DNA of 45,168 nucleotides from Rhodobacteraceae bacterium UBA6141 (GTDB lineage: Bacteria; Pseudomonadota; Alphaproteobacteria; Rhodobacterales; Rhodobacteraceae): the NCBI GenBank assembly GCA_002423245.1, contig DIVD01000060.1, positions 1-45,168 of the forward strand, read 5' to 3'. The notes beneath the pieces were generated by a model that did no database searches, had not been told where the DNA came from, and saw only the letters and a program-made list of their open reading frames with translations. The stretch's first letter is position 1; each line of letters begins with the position of its first letter. A program made the position numbers and the translations under genes. Positions 7,087 through 15,753 of this stretch are shown here, one piece after another.

Positions 7087-8378
7087 GCCGCGGCCCTCAG
7101 CGAGACCCGCGCCGCGATCCCGGCCGCGACCTCGAGCGCGCTTGCGATCCCGTCCTCGTGAAAGCCGTTGCGCATCCACGCCCCGCAGAACCAGCTGTGA
7201 TTGTTGCCATTCAGCGCCCGCACCGCCGCCTGCCCCCGCAGCGCCGCAAGGTCATAGACCGGGTGCCGGAAGGTCGCGGTGTCATGGATCAGCCGCTCGT
7301 CGATCTTGCGCGCGCCGTTCAGCGTCACGAACAGCGGATCATCCGGCGGGATCGGCTGCAACGAGTTCATCCAGTAGGTCAGGTCGATCCGGTCCGCCGC
7401 CTGCCCCGCCGCCTCGGTATAGACCCAGCTTGCCCAGGCCGCTCGCCGCCTCGGCATCACCGAGGCGTCCGAATGCAGCACCATCTCGTTCGGCTGGTAG
7501 CGGATCGCCGACAGCGCCGCCCGCTCTGCCCCCGAGGCATCCGCCAGCAGCGCCAGCGCCTCGTCGGAATGCACCGCCATCACCACCTCGTCGAACCGCT
7601 CCCACTCTGCGCCCGCCATCCGCACCTCGGCGCCATGGCCCGGCCGGCGGACGCCCGCCACCGCGCCGCCGGTGCGGATGTCCACCCCGCGCCCGCGCAG
7701 GCTGGCCTCCAGCCGGCGCACATATTCCACCGAGCCGCCGCGCACCGTGAACCACTGGTGCTGGCCGGTATGGCTCAGCAGCGCATGATTGGAGAAGAAT
7801 TGCAGCATCGCCTGCGCCGGAAACTCCAGAATCCCGCGTGTCGGCGTGGACCAGATCGCGCCCGACAGCGGCGTGATGTAGTAATCGCGGAACCACGGCC
7901 CGGTGCCGAGCCTGTCCAGCAGCGCGCCGATGGTCATCGCCGGGTCATCCGCCGCCGCCAGCGCATGACGGTTGAAGCGGAATATGTCGCGCAGCATTCG
8001 CCAGAAGCGCGGATCGGCCGCCCGCCGCTTCTGGGTGAACACCGCGCCCAGCGATTTCAGCCCGTATTCGAACCGCCCGCCGTCGATCGAGGCGCCAAAG
8101 CTCATGTCGCTTGCCGCAACCGGCACGTCCAGTTCGGCAAAGAGCGCGCACAGATGCGGGTAATTCACCCGGTTGAACACGATGAACCCGGTATCCACCG
8201 GCTGGTCGCCGCGCCTGCCCGCCAGCACCGTGCGCGCATGGCCGCCCAGCCGCGGCGCCGCCTCGATCAGCGTGACGCGGTGGTTCGCCGCCAGCCGGTG
8301 CGCCGCCGCCATCCCGGAAATGCCGCCGCCGATCACCGCGATGCGGCGGGGAAGGGGGGCCAGGTGTTCGAAGGGCAT
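7083..8378 (-). CDS. FAD-dependent amine oxidase-like flavoprotein (COG2907 type)
   Basis: 431 residues. The N-terminal dinucleotide-binding fold RIAVIGGGISGMAAAHRLA (about 12-30) and the following LIEAAPRLGGHARTV are typical of FAD amine oxidase-fold enzymes. FNRVNYPHLCALFAELDVP, SFGASIDGGRFEYG and the C-terminal NGNNHSWFCGAWMRNGFHEDGI match the group that pairs with DUF1365. First gene of the leftward operon; its promoter region carries an RpoE-type element. It probably acts on membrane fatty acyl chains or a related lipid (inference from partners). No cyclopropane synthase gene follows here, unlike in many relatives. Confidence 0.88.
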   Translation of the reverse strand: MPFEHLAPLPRRIAVIGGGISGMAAAHRLAANHRVTLIEAAPRLGGHARTVLAGRRGDQPVDTGFIVFNRVNYPHLCALFAELDVPVAASDMSFGASIDGGRFEYGLKSLGAVFTQKRRAADPRFWRMLRDIFRFNRHALAAADDPAMTIGALLDRLGTGPWFRDYYITPLSGAIWSTPTRGILEFPAQAMLQFFSNHALLSHTGQHQWFTVRGGSVEYVRRLEASLRGRGVDIRTGGAVAGVRRPGHGAEVRMAGAEWERFDEVVMAVHSDEALALLADASGAERAALSAIRYQPNEMVLHSDASVMPRRRAAWASWVYTEAAGQAADRIDLTYWMNSLQPIPPDDPLFVTLNGARKIDERLIHDTATFRHPVYDLAALRGQAAVRALNGNNHSWFCGAWMRNGFHEDGIASALEVAAGIAARVSLRAAA

Positions 8379-8420
8379 CGGCAGCTCCGGTCATTGGGCG
8401 TTATGGGGGCGCGTCTCGGT

Positions 8421-8450
8421 GGCTTACGCGGCGGCCGCGCCTGCGGATCA
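8421..8450 (-). promoter_or_regulatory. RpoE-type promoter of the flavoprotein operon
   Basis: Reading leftward: -35 TGATCC (8450-8445), an 18-bp spacer, then TAAGCC (8426-8421), about 43 bp before the ATG at 8378. TGATCC is, as I recall, the -35 recognised by Rhodobacter RpoE. The divergent rpoE promoter has the same spacing. Confidence 0.75.
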
Positions 8451-8473
8451 TTCCGCCTGTCAGGCCGCCCCGG

Positions 8474-8503
8474 TGATCCGCCCGCCGCCCCGCCGCGTAA
8501 CAC
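8474..8503 (+). promoter_or_regulatory. RpoE-type autoregulatory promoter of rpoE-chrR
   Basis: -35 TGATCC (8474-8479), an 18-bp spacer, then TAACAC (8498-8503). It is a near mirror of the leftward promoter and implies that sigma-E drives its own operon. Transcription would begin near 8510, leaving an untranslated leader of about 145 nt before the preferred GTG start. Confidence 0.75.
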
Positions 8504-8654
8504 CGTCATGCTGACCGACGCACAGACCATCGACTTTGCGGATGCATCCGCGCCCCGCCCTGCCTACACTGGCAAGGTGCGGCCGGCCCTGCGCCGGCTG
8601 CCGCCAGCCAAAGCCCCGATTGCGGAGGGTTCGATCAAGGAGACCGGTGCGACC

Positions 8655-9209
8655 GTGCAGCGTGCAACCGACGAAACCGACTGGGCCGCCATCTTGCTGC
8701 AGGTGCGCGACACCCGCGACACCGCCGCCTTTGCCGCGCTGTTCCGGCATTTCGCCCCGCGCGTGAAGGCGTTCCTGATGAAATCGGGCGCCGATGCCGC
8801 GCTGGCCGAGGAATGCGCGCAGGACGTGATGGCGACGCTCTGGCACAAGGCGCATCTCTACGACCCCGCCCGCGCCAGCGTCGCCACCTGGATCTTCACC
8901 ATCGCCCGCAACCGCCGCATCGACGCGCTGCGCCGCGCCCGCCGGCCAGAGCCCGAAGACCTGACATGGGGCCCGGGTCACGAGCCCGACCAGACCGAGG
9001 TGCTGGCCCAACGGCAGGACAGCGCCCGCCTTGGCGCCGCGCTGACGCAGTTGCCGCAAAAGCAGCGCGAGTTGATCGAGCAGGCCTATTTCGGCGACCG
9101 CACCCATACCGAGATTGCGGCGGCCACCGGCCTGCCGCTCGGCACCATCAAGTCCCGGATCCGGCTTGCGCTGGACCGGCTGCGCCACGAACTGAAATCG
9201 CCGAACTGA
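8655..9209 (+). CDS. rpoE: ECF RNA polymerase sigma factor RpoE (ChrR-controlled group)
   Basis: 184 residues from GTG 8655. Region 2 (FRHFAPRVKAFLMKSGADAALAEECAQDVMATLWHKAHLYDP, WIFTIARNRRIDALRR) and region 4 (LPQKQRELIEQAYFGDRTHTEIAAATGLPLGTIKSRIRLALDRLR) are complete. AAGGAG lies 12 nt before the GTG. An ATG at 8508 in the same frame would add 49 residues but sits almost on the predicted transcription start and has no ribosome site. The gene is followed 9 nt later by chrR. In R. sphaeroides this sigma factor drives the response to singlet oxygen; the same role is inferred here from the partner and the promoters. Confidence 0.9.
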   Translation: MQRATDETDWAAILLQVRDTRDTAAFAALFRHFAPRVKAFLMKSGADAALAEECAQDVMATLWHKAHLYDPARASVATWIFTIARNRRIDALRRARRPEPEDLTWGPGHEPDQTEVLAQRQDSARLGAALTQLPQKQRELIEQAYFGDRTHTEIAAATGLPLGTIKSRIRLALDRLRHELKSPN

Positions 9210-9218
9210 AATGACCAC

Positions 9219-9869
9219 ATGACCGACAGCATCCACCATCACCTGACCGACGATCTTCTTCTGGGCTACGCCGCCGGCACCCTGCCCGAAGCGTTCAGCC
9301 TTGTCGTCGCCACCCACCTCTCGCTCTGCGACGACTGCCGCGCGCAGGCAGAGGCGTTCGATGCGCTCGGCGGCAGCGTGATCGAGACGCTGGGCAGCGC
9401 CCGCCTTGCCGAGGGCAGCCTCGAGGCCACGCTGCAGCGCATCGCCGCCGGCCCGCCGCAGGAGCGGCCCCGCCCCCGCGCCAGGGGCGGCCTGTTCCCC
9501 GCGCCGCTGCAGGACTATGTCGGCGGCGATCTGGCGGCGGTGCGCTGGCGCCCCGTCGGCATGGGCGTGCGTCAGGCGATCCTGCCCAGCGGCCCCGGCG
9601 CGACGGCGCGGCTGCTTTACATCCCCGGCGGGGCGGCGGTCCCCGACCACGGCCATCGCGGGCGCGAGTTGACGCTGGTGCTGCAAGGCGCCTTCCGCGA
9701 CGAGGACGGCCGCTTCGGCCCCGGCGATGTGGAAATCGCCGATGAGGCGGTCGAGCATACCCCCACCGCCGAGCCCGGCCAGCCCTGCATCTGCCTTGCC
9801 GCGACCGATGCGCCGCTGCGCTTCCGCGGCCTGCTGCCCCGCCTCGCGCAGCCCTTCTTCAGGATCTGA
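9219..9869 (+). CDS. chrR: anti-sigma factor ChrR, zinc-binding with C-terminal cupin
   Basis: 216 residues, two zinc domains. The N-terminal anti-sigma domain holds H6 and the HxxxCxxC ligands H33, C37, C40, which are required to sequester RpoE. The C-terminal cupin carries H144, H146, E150 and H180 as its metal site, plus C190 and C192. All sit at the family positions shifted by about 2-3 relative to R. sphaeroides ChrR. Loss of RpoE binding on singlet-oxygen exposure depends on the C-terminal domain in that model. Cotranscribed with rpoE; the ribosome site is weak, so translational coupling is likely. Confidence 0.94.
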   Translation: MTDSIHHHLTDDLLLGYAAGTLPEAFSLVVATHLSLCDDCRAQAEAFDALGGSVIETLGSARLAEGSLEATLQRIAAGPPQERPRPRARGGLFPAPLQDYVGGDLAAVRWRPVGMGVRQAILPSGPGATARLLYIPGGAAVPDHGHRGRELTLVLQGAFRDEDGRFGPGDVEIADEAVEHTPTAEPGQPCICLAATDAPLRFRGLLPRLAQPFFRI

Positions 9870-9903
9870 GGAAATCGCCCGACATCCGGGTTTCGGGTTC
9901 CGG

Positions 9904-11745
9904 TCACGTCCGCCCGAACAGCCGCTCGATATCCGCCAGCTTCAGCTCCACATAGGTCGGGCGGCCGTGGTTGCACTGCCCGGAAAGCGGCGTCGCCTCC
10001 ATCTCGCGCAGCAGGGCGTTCATCTCCTCGGGGCGCATCTGCCGCCCCGAGCGCACCGAGCCATGACAGGCCATCCGGCTGAGAACCGCGTCGATCCGCG
10101 CCTGCAACCGCTGGCTGTCGCCCAGATCGGCAAGCTCGTCCAGCAGGTCGCGGATCAGCGCGGCGGCGTTGATCGCGCCCAGAATCGCCGGGGTTTCCCG
10201 CACCGCGACGGCGCCACCCCCGAAGGGCTCCAGCACCAGCCCCAGCCGCGCCAGATCGGGTGCAAGCTCCAGCAGCCGCGCCGCATCCCCTTGCGAAAGA
10301 TCGACGATTTCCGGGATCAGCAGCGCCTGCGCCGCAATCCCGTTGCTTGCCATCTGCGCCTTCAGCCGCTCATAGACCAGCCGTTCATGCGCCGCGTGCT
10401 GATCGACGATCACCATCCCGGTTTCGGTCTGCGCGATGATGTAATTCTCGTGCAGTTGCGCCCGCGCCGCGCCCAGCGGCAAGGCAACGGGCGCCGGCTC
10501 CGCCGCCTCATACCGCGCCGAAGCCTCCGCGAGTTCGGGCGCCAGCGGGGGCTGGGGTGCAGGCTGGGGCGCCTGAAACGCCCAGGCGGACCGCAGCGCC
10601 CCGGCAGAGGGGCGGTCCATCTGGTACACCCTCGGCGCGCCCGCAGCCTCGGGCCGCATCGCCCCCAGCGCCGCCCCCGCCACGGTGCTGGAGGCGCGGT
10701 GCCCCGCCCCCGCCAGCGCGTGGCGCAGCGCAGACACGATCAGCCCGCGCGCAATCCCCGGCTCGCGGAACCGCACCTCGGCCTTGGCGGGATGCACGTT
10801 CACATCCACCGCCTGCGGATCGCAGGTCAGAAACAGCGCCGCCGCCGGGTGCCGGTCGCGCGACAGCACATCCATATAGGCCGCGCGCAGCGCTCCGATC
10901 AGCAGCTTGTCCCGCACCGGGCGGCCGTTCACGAACAGGAACTGTTCCACCGCCGCCCCGCGCGAATAGGTCGGCAGCGCGGCATAGCCGGTCAGCCGGA
11001 ACCCGTCGCGCTCGGCATCAATCGGCAGGGAGTTCTCGGCGAACGCCCGCCCGAGGATGCGCGACAGCCTTGCCTGCAAGGCGCCGAACAGCTCGCCCTG
11101 CTCGGCATCGGCGCGCAGGATCACCCGGCCCTCGCCCCCCGTCTCGTCGCGCAGGGTGAAGCCGACATAGGGCGCCGCCATCGCCAGCCGCCGCACCACA
11201 TCGGCAATCGCCTGCGCCTCGGCCCGGTCGCCGCGCAGGAATTTCAGCCGCGCCGGCGTGGCATGGAAGAGGTCGCGCAACTCGACCACCGTGCCGCCGC
11301 CCAGCGCGGCGGGCCGCACGCCGTCCGCGCGCCCGCCCGACACCGTGATCCGCGCCGCCGCGCCGCCCTCCACGCGCGAGGTGATGGTCAGCCGCCCGAC
11401 CGCGCCCAGCGAGGGCAGCGCCTCGCCGCGAAAGCCGAAGCTGCGGATCGCCAGCAGGTCCGACCCGTCGATCTTCGATGTCGCATGGCGGCACAGCGCC
11501 AGCGGCAGATCCTCCGCCGTCATCCCGCAGCCATCATCCGTGACCCGGATCAGCGTCTTGCCGCCATCGGCATAGGCCACCTCGATCCGCCGCGCCCCGG
11601 CATCGAGCGCGTTTTCCACCAGTTCCTTCACCGCAGAGGCAGGGCGTTCCACCACCTCGCCGGCGGCGATGCGGTTCACCGCCGCCTCATCCAGTTGACG
11701 GATCACCGGACGATCGGCGGATATATGGGGGTGCGGCGCATTCAT
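9904..11745 (-). CDS. mutL: DNA mismatch repair protein MutL with endonuclease motif
   Basis: 613 residues. The N-terminal GHKL ATPase has NRIAAGEVVERPASAVKELVENALDAG at 24-50, DGCGM at 71-75 and FGFRGEAL at 103-110. An Ala/Pro-rich linker (about 345-425) leads to the dimerisation domain with DQHAAHERLVYE at 448-459, which fits the DQHA(X)2E(X)4E metal-binding endonuclease signature. ACHGSVRSG and CNHGRPT motifs follow near the end. It therefore belongs to the nicking MutL class found in bacteria without MutH. It converges with chrR across a 34-bp gap in which I see no clear terminator. Confidence 0.96.
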   Translation of the reverse strand: MNAPHPHISADRPVIRQLDEAAVNRIAAGEVVERPASAVKELVENALDAGARRIEVAYADGGKTLIRVTDDGCGMTAEDLPLALCRHATSKIDGSDLLAIRSFGFRGEALPSLGAVGRLTITSRVEGGAAARITVSGGRADGVRPAALGGGTVVELRDLFHATPARLKFLRGDRAEAQAIADVVRRLAMAAPYVGFTLRDETGGEGRVILRADAEQGELFGALQARLSRILGRAFAENSLPIDAERDGFRLTGYAALPTYSRGAAVEQFLFVNGRPVRDKLLIGALRAAYMDVLSRDRHPAAALFLTCDPQAVDVNVHPAKAEVRFREPGIARGLIVSALRHALAGAGHRASSTVAGAALGAMRPEAAGAPRVYQMDRPSAGALRSAWAFQAPQPAPQPPLAPELAEASARYEAAEPAPVALPLGAARAQLHENYIIAQTETGMVIVDQHAAHERLVYERLKAQMASNGIAAQALLIPEIVDLSQGDAARLLELAPDLARLGLVLEPFGGGAVAVRETPAILGAINAAALIRDLLDELADLGDSQRLQARIDAVLSRMACHGSVRSGRQMRPEEMNALLREMEATPLSGQCNHGRPTYVELKLADIERLFGRT

Positions 11746-11796
11746 GCCACCAGACCTAGCACGTCCCGGCAGATTCGGCCATGCCCCCCGTGCGCC

Positions 11797-13110
11797 TCAG
11801 TCGGAGGAGTCGAGCCCGACCGGCCGCCCCACCACCACGAAGCGCAGCCCCTCGGGGTGCAGCCACTTCGCGGCGACACGGGTGATGTCGTCCAGCGTCA
11901 CCGCCTCGATCTCGGCATTGCGGGTGTTGACGTAATCGGCGGGCAGATGGTCCAGTTGCATTCCCGCCAGAATCTCGGCGATCCGGCCATTGCCGTCAAA
12001 GCGCAGCGGATAGGAGCCGGTGAGGTAGGTCTTCGCCGCCTCCAGTTCCGCCGCCGTCACGCCGCCCGCCGCCGCCTTCGCCCATTCGTCGCGCACCACC
12101 GCGATGGCCTCCGCCACCCGTTCATTGGCCGAGGCGAAGCTGCCCTGCCAGGTCTCGGCATGGTCGCGCGGCACGAGGTAGGAATAGATGCCATAGGTCA
12201 GGCCCCGCGCCTCGCGCACCTCCTGCATCAGGCGCGAGGAAAAGCCGGCACCGCCAAGGATCTGGTTCAGGATATAGGCCGCGAAGAAATCGGGATCGTC
12301 GCGCTTCAGCCCTTCATGGCCGAACACCACCACCGATTGCGGGGTATCAAAGCCGACCACCGTCACGCCGCCGGTCAGGCCCAGCGTGGCATCGCCCGGC
12401 AGCGGCGCGCCGGTCTCGGGCAGGTCGCCCAGCAGGTGATCGAGCAGCGCGCCGAGTTCCGCCGCGGTGATGTCGCCGACCGCAGCCACCACCACCCGGT
12501 CGCGCGCGATGGCGCGGGCCTTGGCCTCCAGCATGTCCGCGCGGGTCAGCGCCGCCACAGACTCCGGCGTGCCGTCCTGCGGGCTGCCGTAAGGATGCGT
12601 CCCGAAGGCCAGCGCGTTGAAGGTACGGCCCGCGATCGTGCCGGGATCCTGCTCGTCCGATTGCAGACCCGACAGCACCTGCCCGCGCACCCGGTTCAGC
12701 GCATCCTCGTCGAACCGGGTTTCGGTCAGCGCCAGCTTCAGCAGATCGACTGCCGCATCGCGAGTCGCGGTCAGCATCCGGGCCGAGACCGACACCGCGT
12801 CATCGCCCGCCTCGAACCCGTAGCTCGCCGCCAGCGCTTCACGCGCCTCGGCAAAGCCCTGCGCGTCCAGATCGCCCGCGCCCTCCTCGATCAGCGCGGT
12901 CATCAGGTTGATCGCGCCGCGCTTGCCCGGCGCATCGAGGCTGGCGCCGCCGCGAAAGCGCAGTTCCAGCGCGACGAAGGGGATGCTGTGATCCTCGACC
13001 AGCCAGGCGTCCACGCCGCCGGGGGAGGTGATTTCCTGAATTTCGACCGCCGCATCCGCGGGGAAGGCCAGCAGCAGCGCGGCGCAGGCCGCGACCAGGG
13101 CGCGGATCAT
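11797..13110 (-). CDS. M16 family peptidase-like protein, non-catalytic partner subunit
   Basis: 437 residues with an N-terminal signal peptide (MIRALVAACAALLLAFPADA). It has the M16 (pitrilysin/processing peptidase) fold, but where the zinc motif HxxEH should be the sequence reads GAINLMTALIEEGA, so it lacks the metal site. The C-terminal half keeps the substrate-binding motif REARGLTYGIYSYL. The gene overlaps the catalytic subunit upstream by 4 bp. Bacterial M16 pairs like this form periplasmic heterodimers in which one subunit supplies zinc and the other the R/Y pair. Confidence 0.88.
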   Translation of the reverse strand: MIRALVAACAALLLAFPADAAVEIQEITSPGGVDAWLVEDHSIPFVALELRFRGGASLDAPGKRGAINLMTALIEEGAGDLDAQGFAEAREALAASYGFEAGDDAVSVSARMLTATRDAAVDLLKLALTETRFDEDALNRVRGQVLSGLQSDEQDPGTIAGRTFNALAFGTHPYGSPQDGTPESVAALTRADMLEAKARAIARDRVVVAAVGDITAAELGALLDHLLGDLPETGAPLPGDATLGLTGGVTVVGFDTPQSVVVFGHEGLKRDDPDFFAAYILNQILGGAGFSSRLMQEVREARGLTYGIYSYLVPRDHAETWQGSFASANERVAEAIAVVRDEWAKAAAGGVTAAELEAAKTYLTGSYPLRFDGNGRIAEILAGMQLDHLPADYVNTRNAEIEAVTLDDITRVAAKWLHPEGLRFVVVGRPVGLDSSD

Positions 13111-14495
13111 TGCAGCACCTCCACCGGCTCTGCCGCGGCCGGTTCGGGCAGATCTTCGGGCGCCGCGCCGGCATTCGCCTGCATCAGCCAGCCGGTGACC
13201 GCGCGGCGCCTGTCGAACAGTTCTGCCGCGGCGACCATGACGTCGGCCTCGGTCACCGCGTCCAGCACCTCGGGCCAGGCCTGCACATCCTCCACCGTGA
13301 GCCCCGATGTCAGCGCGGCGCCATAGCGGCGGGCAAGCCCGTCGACGCTGTCGCGGGCATAGATCTCATCCGCGCGGATCTGGGTCTTGATCCGCTCGAA
13401 CTGCGCGGCATCGACGCCTTCGGCCAGAAACTCCGCCAGCGCCGCATCCAGCGCCGCCTCGGCCTCGGCAAGGCCCACGCCCGGCGCGGGCACGACGGCC
13501 AGCCCGAAGGTGGAGGCATCGAGCGAGACGGCATCGTAGAAGGCCGAGGTGTAAAGCGCGGTCTGCGTCTCGAAGCTCAGCTTGCGGCCCAGCACCGAGG
13601 TCTGCTGGTTGCCGCCCAGCACCTCGGCCAGCATCGTCAGCGCGGCGGCCTGTTCCTGCGCGCCGCTGTTGCGTTCGGGCGCGAGGTAGGTGCGGATCAC
13701 GTAGGGCTGCGCCACGCGCGGGTCGGAAAACTCGATCCGCCGTTCGGCAAGCTGCGTCGGCTCGCTGGGACGGGCGCGCTGTGGCAGGTTCGACGAAGGC
13801 GCCAGCGGCCCGTAATGCTCTTCCGCCAGCCGCCGCACCTCGCCCGGCGCCACATCGCCCGCCACGATCAGGATTGCATTGTTCGGCGCATAGTAGAGGC
13901 GGTACCAGTCCAGCGCATCCTGCAGGCTCAGCCGCTCCACTTCGTGGCGCCAGCCGATGATCGGGATGCCATAGGGATGGTTCAGGTATTGCGCCGCCAT
14001 GCGCTGTTCCGAAAACAGCGCGGCGGGGTCGCTGTCGGTGCGCTGGCTGCGCTCCTCGAGGATCACGGCGCGTTCCGTCGCCACGTCCTCCTCGGTCAGG
14101 ATCAGGTCGCGCATCCGGTCCGCCTCCATCTGCATGACAAGGCCCAGCCGGTCGGCGGCGATGCGCTGGAAATAGGCGGTATAATCCTGCGAGGTGAAGG
14201 CGTTGTCGGACCCGCCATTCGCCTCGACGATGCGCGAGAATTCCTTGGGCGCGACATCGTCGGTGCCCTTGAACATCAGGTGTTCCAGGAAATGCGCCAC
14301 GCCCGAGACGCCGGGCCGTTCATCCGCGGCGCCGATCCGGTACCAGATCATGTGGGTGACCGCGGGGGCGCGGTGATCCTCGATCACCACGACCTCCAGC
14401 CCGTTTTGCAGGGTGAAGGTGGTCACGTCCTCGGCCAGCGCGGGCACCGCCGCCAGCAGGGCCACCGCCACGGCCCACAGATGCCTGATCCACAT
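13107..14495 (-). CDS. M16 family zinc metallopeptidase, catalytic subunit
   Basis: 462 residues from ATG 14495, chosen for GGAGGAAGCGCGG just upstream and because it opens a signal peptide (LWAVAVALLAAVPALA). The inverted zinc motif HFLEH is at 68-72, and the distal acidic cluster of the family lies around LTEEDVATERAVILEE. Expected to be periplasmic and to degrade peptides. It forms an operon with the non-catalytic subunit through an ATGA overlap. A longer frame upstream to 14684 is open but lacks a signal peptide and a ribosome site. Confidence 0.93.
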   Translation of the reverse strand: MWIRHLWAVAVALLAAVPALAEDVTTFTLQNGLEVVVIEDHRAPAVTHMIWYRIGAADERPGVSGVAHFLEHLMFKGTDDVAPKEFSRIVEANGGSDNAFTSQDYTAYFQRIAADRLGLVMQMEADRMRDLILTEEDVATERAVILEERSQRTDSDPAALFSEQRMAAQYLNHPYGIPIIGWRHEVERLSLQDALDWYRLYYAPNNAILIVAGDVAPGEVRRLAEEHYGPLAPSSNLPQRARPSEPTQLAERRIEFSDPRVAQPYVIRTYLAPERNSGAQEQAAALTMLAEVLGGNQQTSVLGRKLSFETQTALYTSAFYDAVSLDASTFGLAVVPAPGVGLAEAEAALDAALAEFLAEGVDAAQFERIKTQIRADEIYARDSVDGLARRYGAALTSGLTVEDVQAWPEVLDAVTEADVMVAAAELFDRRRAVTGWLMQANAGAAPEDLPEPAAAEPVEVLQ

Positions 14496-14604
14496 TCCGC
14501 GCTTCCTCCATCCCGGTCCCGTCGGGCTGCACCCTAGCCTGCCACGGCAAGCGCGCAAGCCGGGTGACGCGGAAGTGAGCGCCGGAATCGAAGGGGCGGC
14601 AGCC

Positions 14605-15150
14605 TTAGCGCGCGATCTCCACGCTTTCCGGCGGCGCGCCGACAGTGCGCACGCCGGCGGCACGCCAGCGTTCCAGTTCGGCATACTGGTCGAGCGACAT
14701 CGGCTGGTAGGCCTTGTAGTAGATGTTCACGTTGAAGGCGCGTTCCAGCAGCCGGCCATCGTTGCGGCGGCGATAGTCCAGATCCTCGGCCGCAAGCTGC
14801 GCGCGGATCGCCGGCGTGGCGCCGAAGCGCGCGGCATGGGCCACCAGCCCGCCATCGCCCGCCGGAACGCCCGTGCGGCCAAGCGCCGCGGGATTGCCGC
14901 CAAGCGCGGCGACGGCATCGGCCTCGGGCTGCGGATCGGTGCGGTTGCTGCCGCCCGGAGTGGGTTCGGGCAGCGAGGCCACATCTTCGGGCAGTTCCAG
15001 CGGCTTGGTGGGCAGGATGCCGAATTCGTCGGCGCCGGGGCCCTGCTGGCGCAGGTTCATCAACTCGGGGATGCCATCGCCGTCACCGCAGGCGGCCAGC
15101 GACAGCAGCGCCGCCCCCGCAAACACGATGATGCCAAATCTCGCCCGCAT
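14605..15150 (-). CDS. DUF3035 lipoprotein
   Basis: 181 residues from ATG 15150 with GGGAAGG upstream. The N-terminus is a lipoprotein signal: basic MRAR, a hydrophobic core, and lipobox LAAC at about 18-21. The mature part (LMNLRQQGPGADEFGILPTKPLELPEDVASLPEPTPGGSNRTDP...) matches the Rhodobacterales DUF3035 family of unknown function. It follows lspA by 75 bp, so the signal peptidase that processes it is encoded next door. Probably cotranscribed with lspA. Confidence 0.85.
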   Translation of the reverse strand: MRARFGIIVFAGAALLSLAACGDGDGIPELMNLRQQGPGADEFGILPTKPLELPEDVASLPEPTPGGSNRTDPQPEADAVAALGGNPAALGRTGVPAGDGGLVAHAARFGATPAIRAQLAAEDLDYRRRNDGRLLERAFNVNIYYKAYQPMSLDQYAELERWRAAGVRTVGAPPESVEIAR

Positions 15151-15225
15151 CGGCCTTCCCCCTTGCAGCTTCCGGCCCGTCTTAGCGCATGTCGCGGCGC
15201 GCGTCACGGGGCATGTTTCCGGGCA

Positions 15226-15744
15226 TCAGGCCCGCCTGCCGCGCGGCCTCGGCCTTTGCCTGCCGTCGCCGGTGAACAGCACCAGTCCGATCGCCCCGGC
15301 GAAGATCGCCACATCCGCCACGTTGAACGAGAAGGGGTTGGCGATGCCCGGCACGCTCATGTTCAGGAAATCGGCCACCGCACCGTACAGCAGCCGGTCC
15401 AGCACATTGCCAAGCGCGCCGCCGATCAGCAGCCCGGCGGCGATGCGCGCGCGCACGCCCTGCCCGTCGCGGCGCATCCACAGCCAGACCCAGGCCGAGA
15501 TTGCCAGCGCCAGCGCGATCAGCACCCAGCGCATCACCTCGGCCGAGTTCGAGAACAGGCCGAAGTTGATCCCCTGATTCCAGGCCATGCGGAATTGCAG
15601 CCAGGGCGGCAGCACGTCGATCTGCCGCACCCGGTCCAGTTCCATCACATGGACGACGACATATTTGGAGATCTGGTCCAGCACGAACACCGCCGCCGCC
15701 GTCCAGGCCACCATCCGCATCGCTCCGGCCCTGCGCCGCGCCAT
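15226..15744 (-). CDS. lspA: lipoprotein signal peptidase (signal peptidase II)
   Basis: 172-residue inner-membrane aspartyl peptidase that removes lipoprotein signal peptides after diacylglyceryl transfer. Four hydrophobic segments are visible. The two conserved blocks GNVLDRLLYGAVADF and FNVADVAIFAG carry the catalytic Asp pair. DQISKYVV near the N-terminus and WNQGINFGLF are also family motifs. In-frame ATGs at codons 9 and 11 could be the true start. It lies 9 bp after the purH stop, so it is likely in the same operon. Confidence 0.96.
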   Translation of the reverse strand: MARRRAGAMRMVAWTAAAVFVLDQISKYVVVHVMELDRVRQIDVLPPWLQFRMAWNQGINFGLFSNSAEVMRWVLIALALAISAWVWLWMRRDGQGVRARIAAGLLIGGALGNVLDRLLYGAVADFLNMSVPGIANPFSFNVADVAIFAGAIGLVLFTGDGRQRPRPRGRRA

Positions 15745-15753
15745 CCCTTCGCC

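Noticed and set aside
9727..13326. 1199-codon rightward open frame
   Set aside because: Antisense to mutL and M16 peptidase genes; no domain and very high Arg/Gln/His content.
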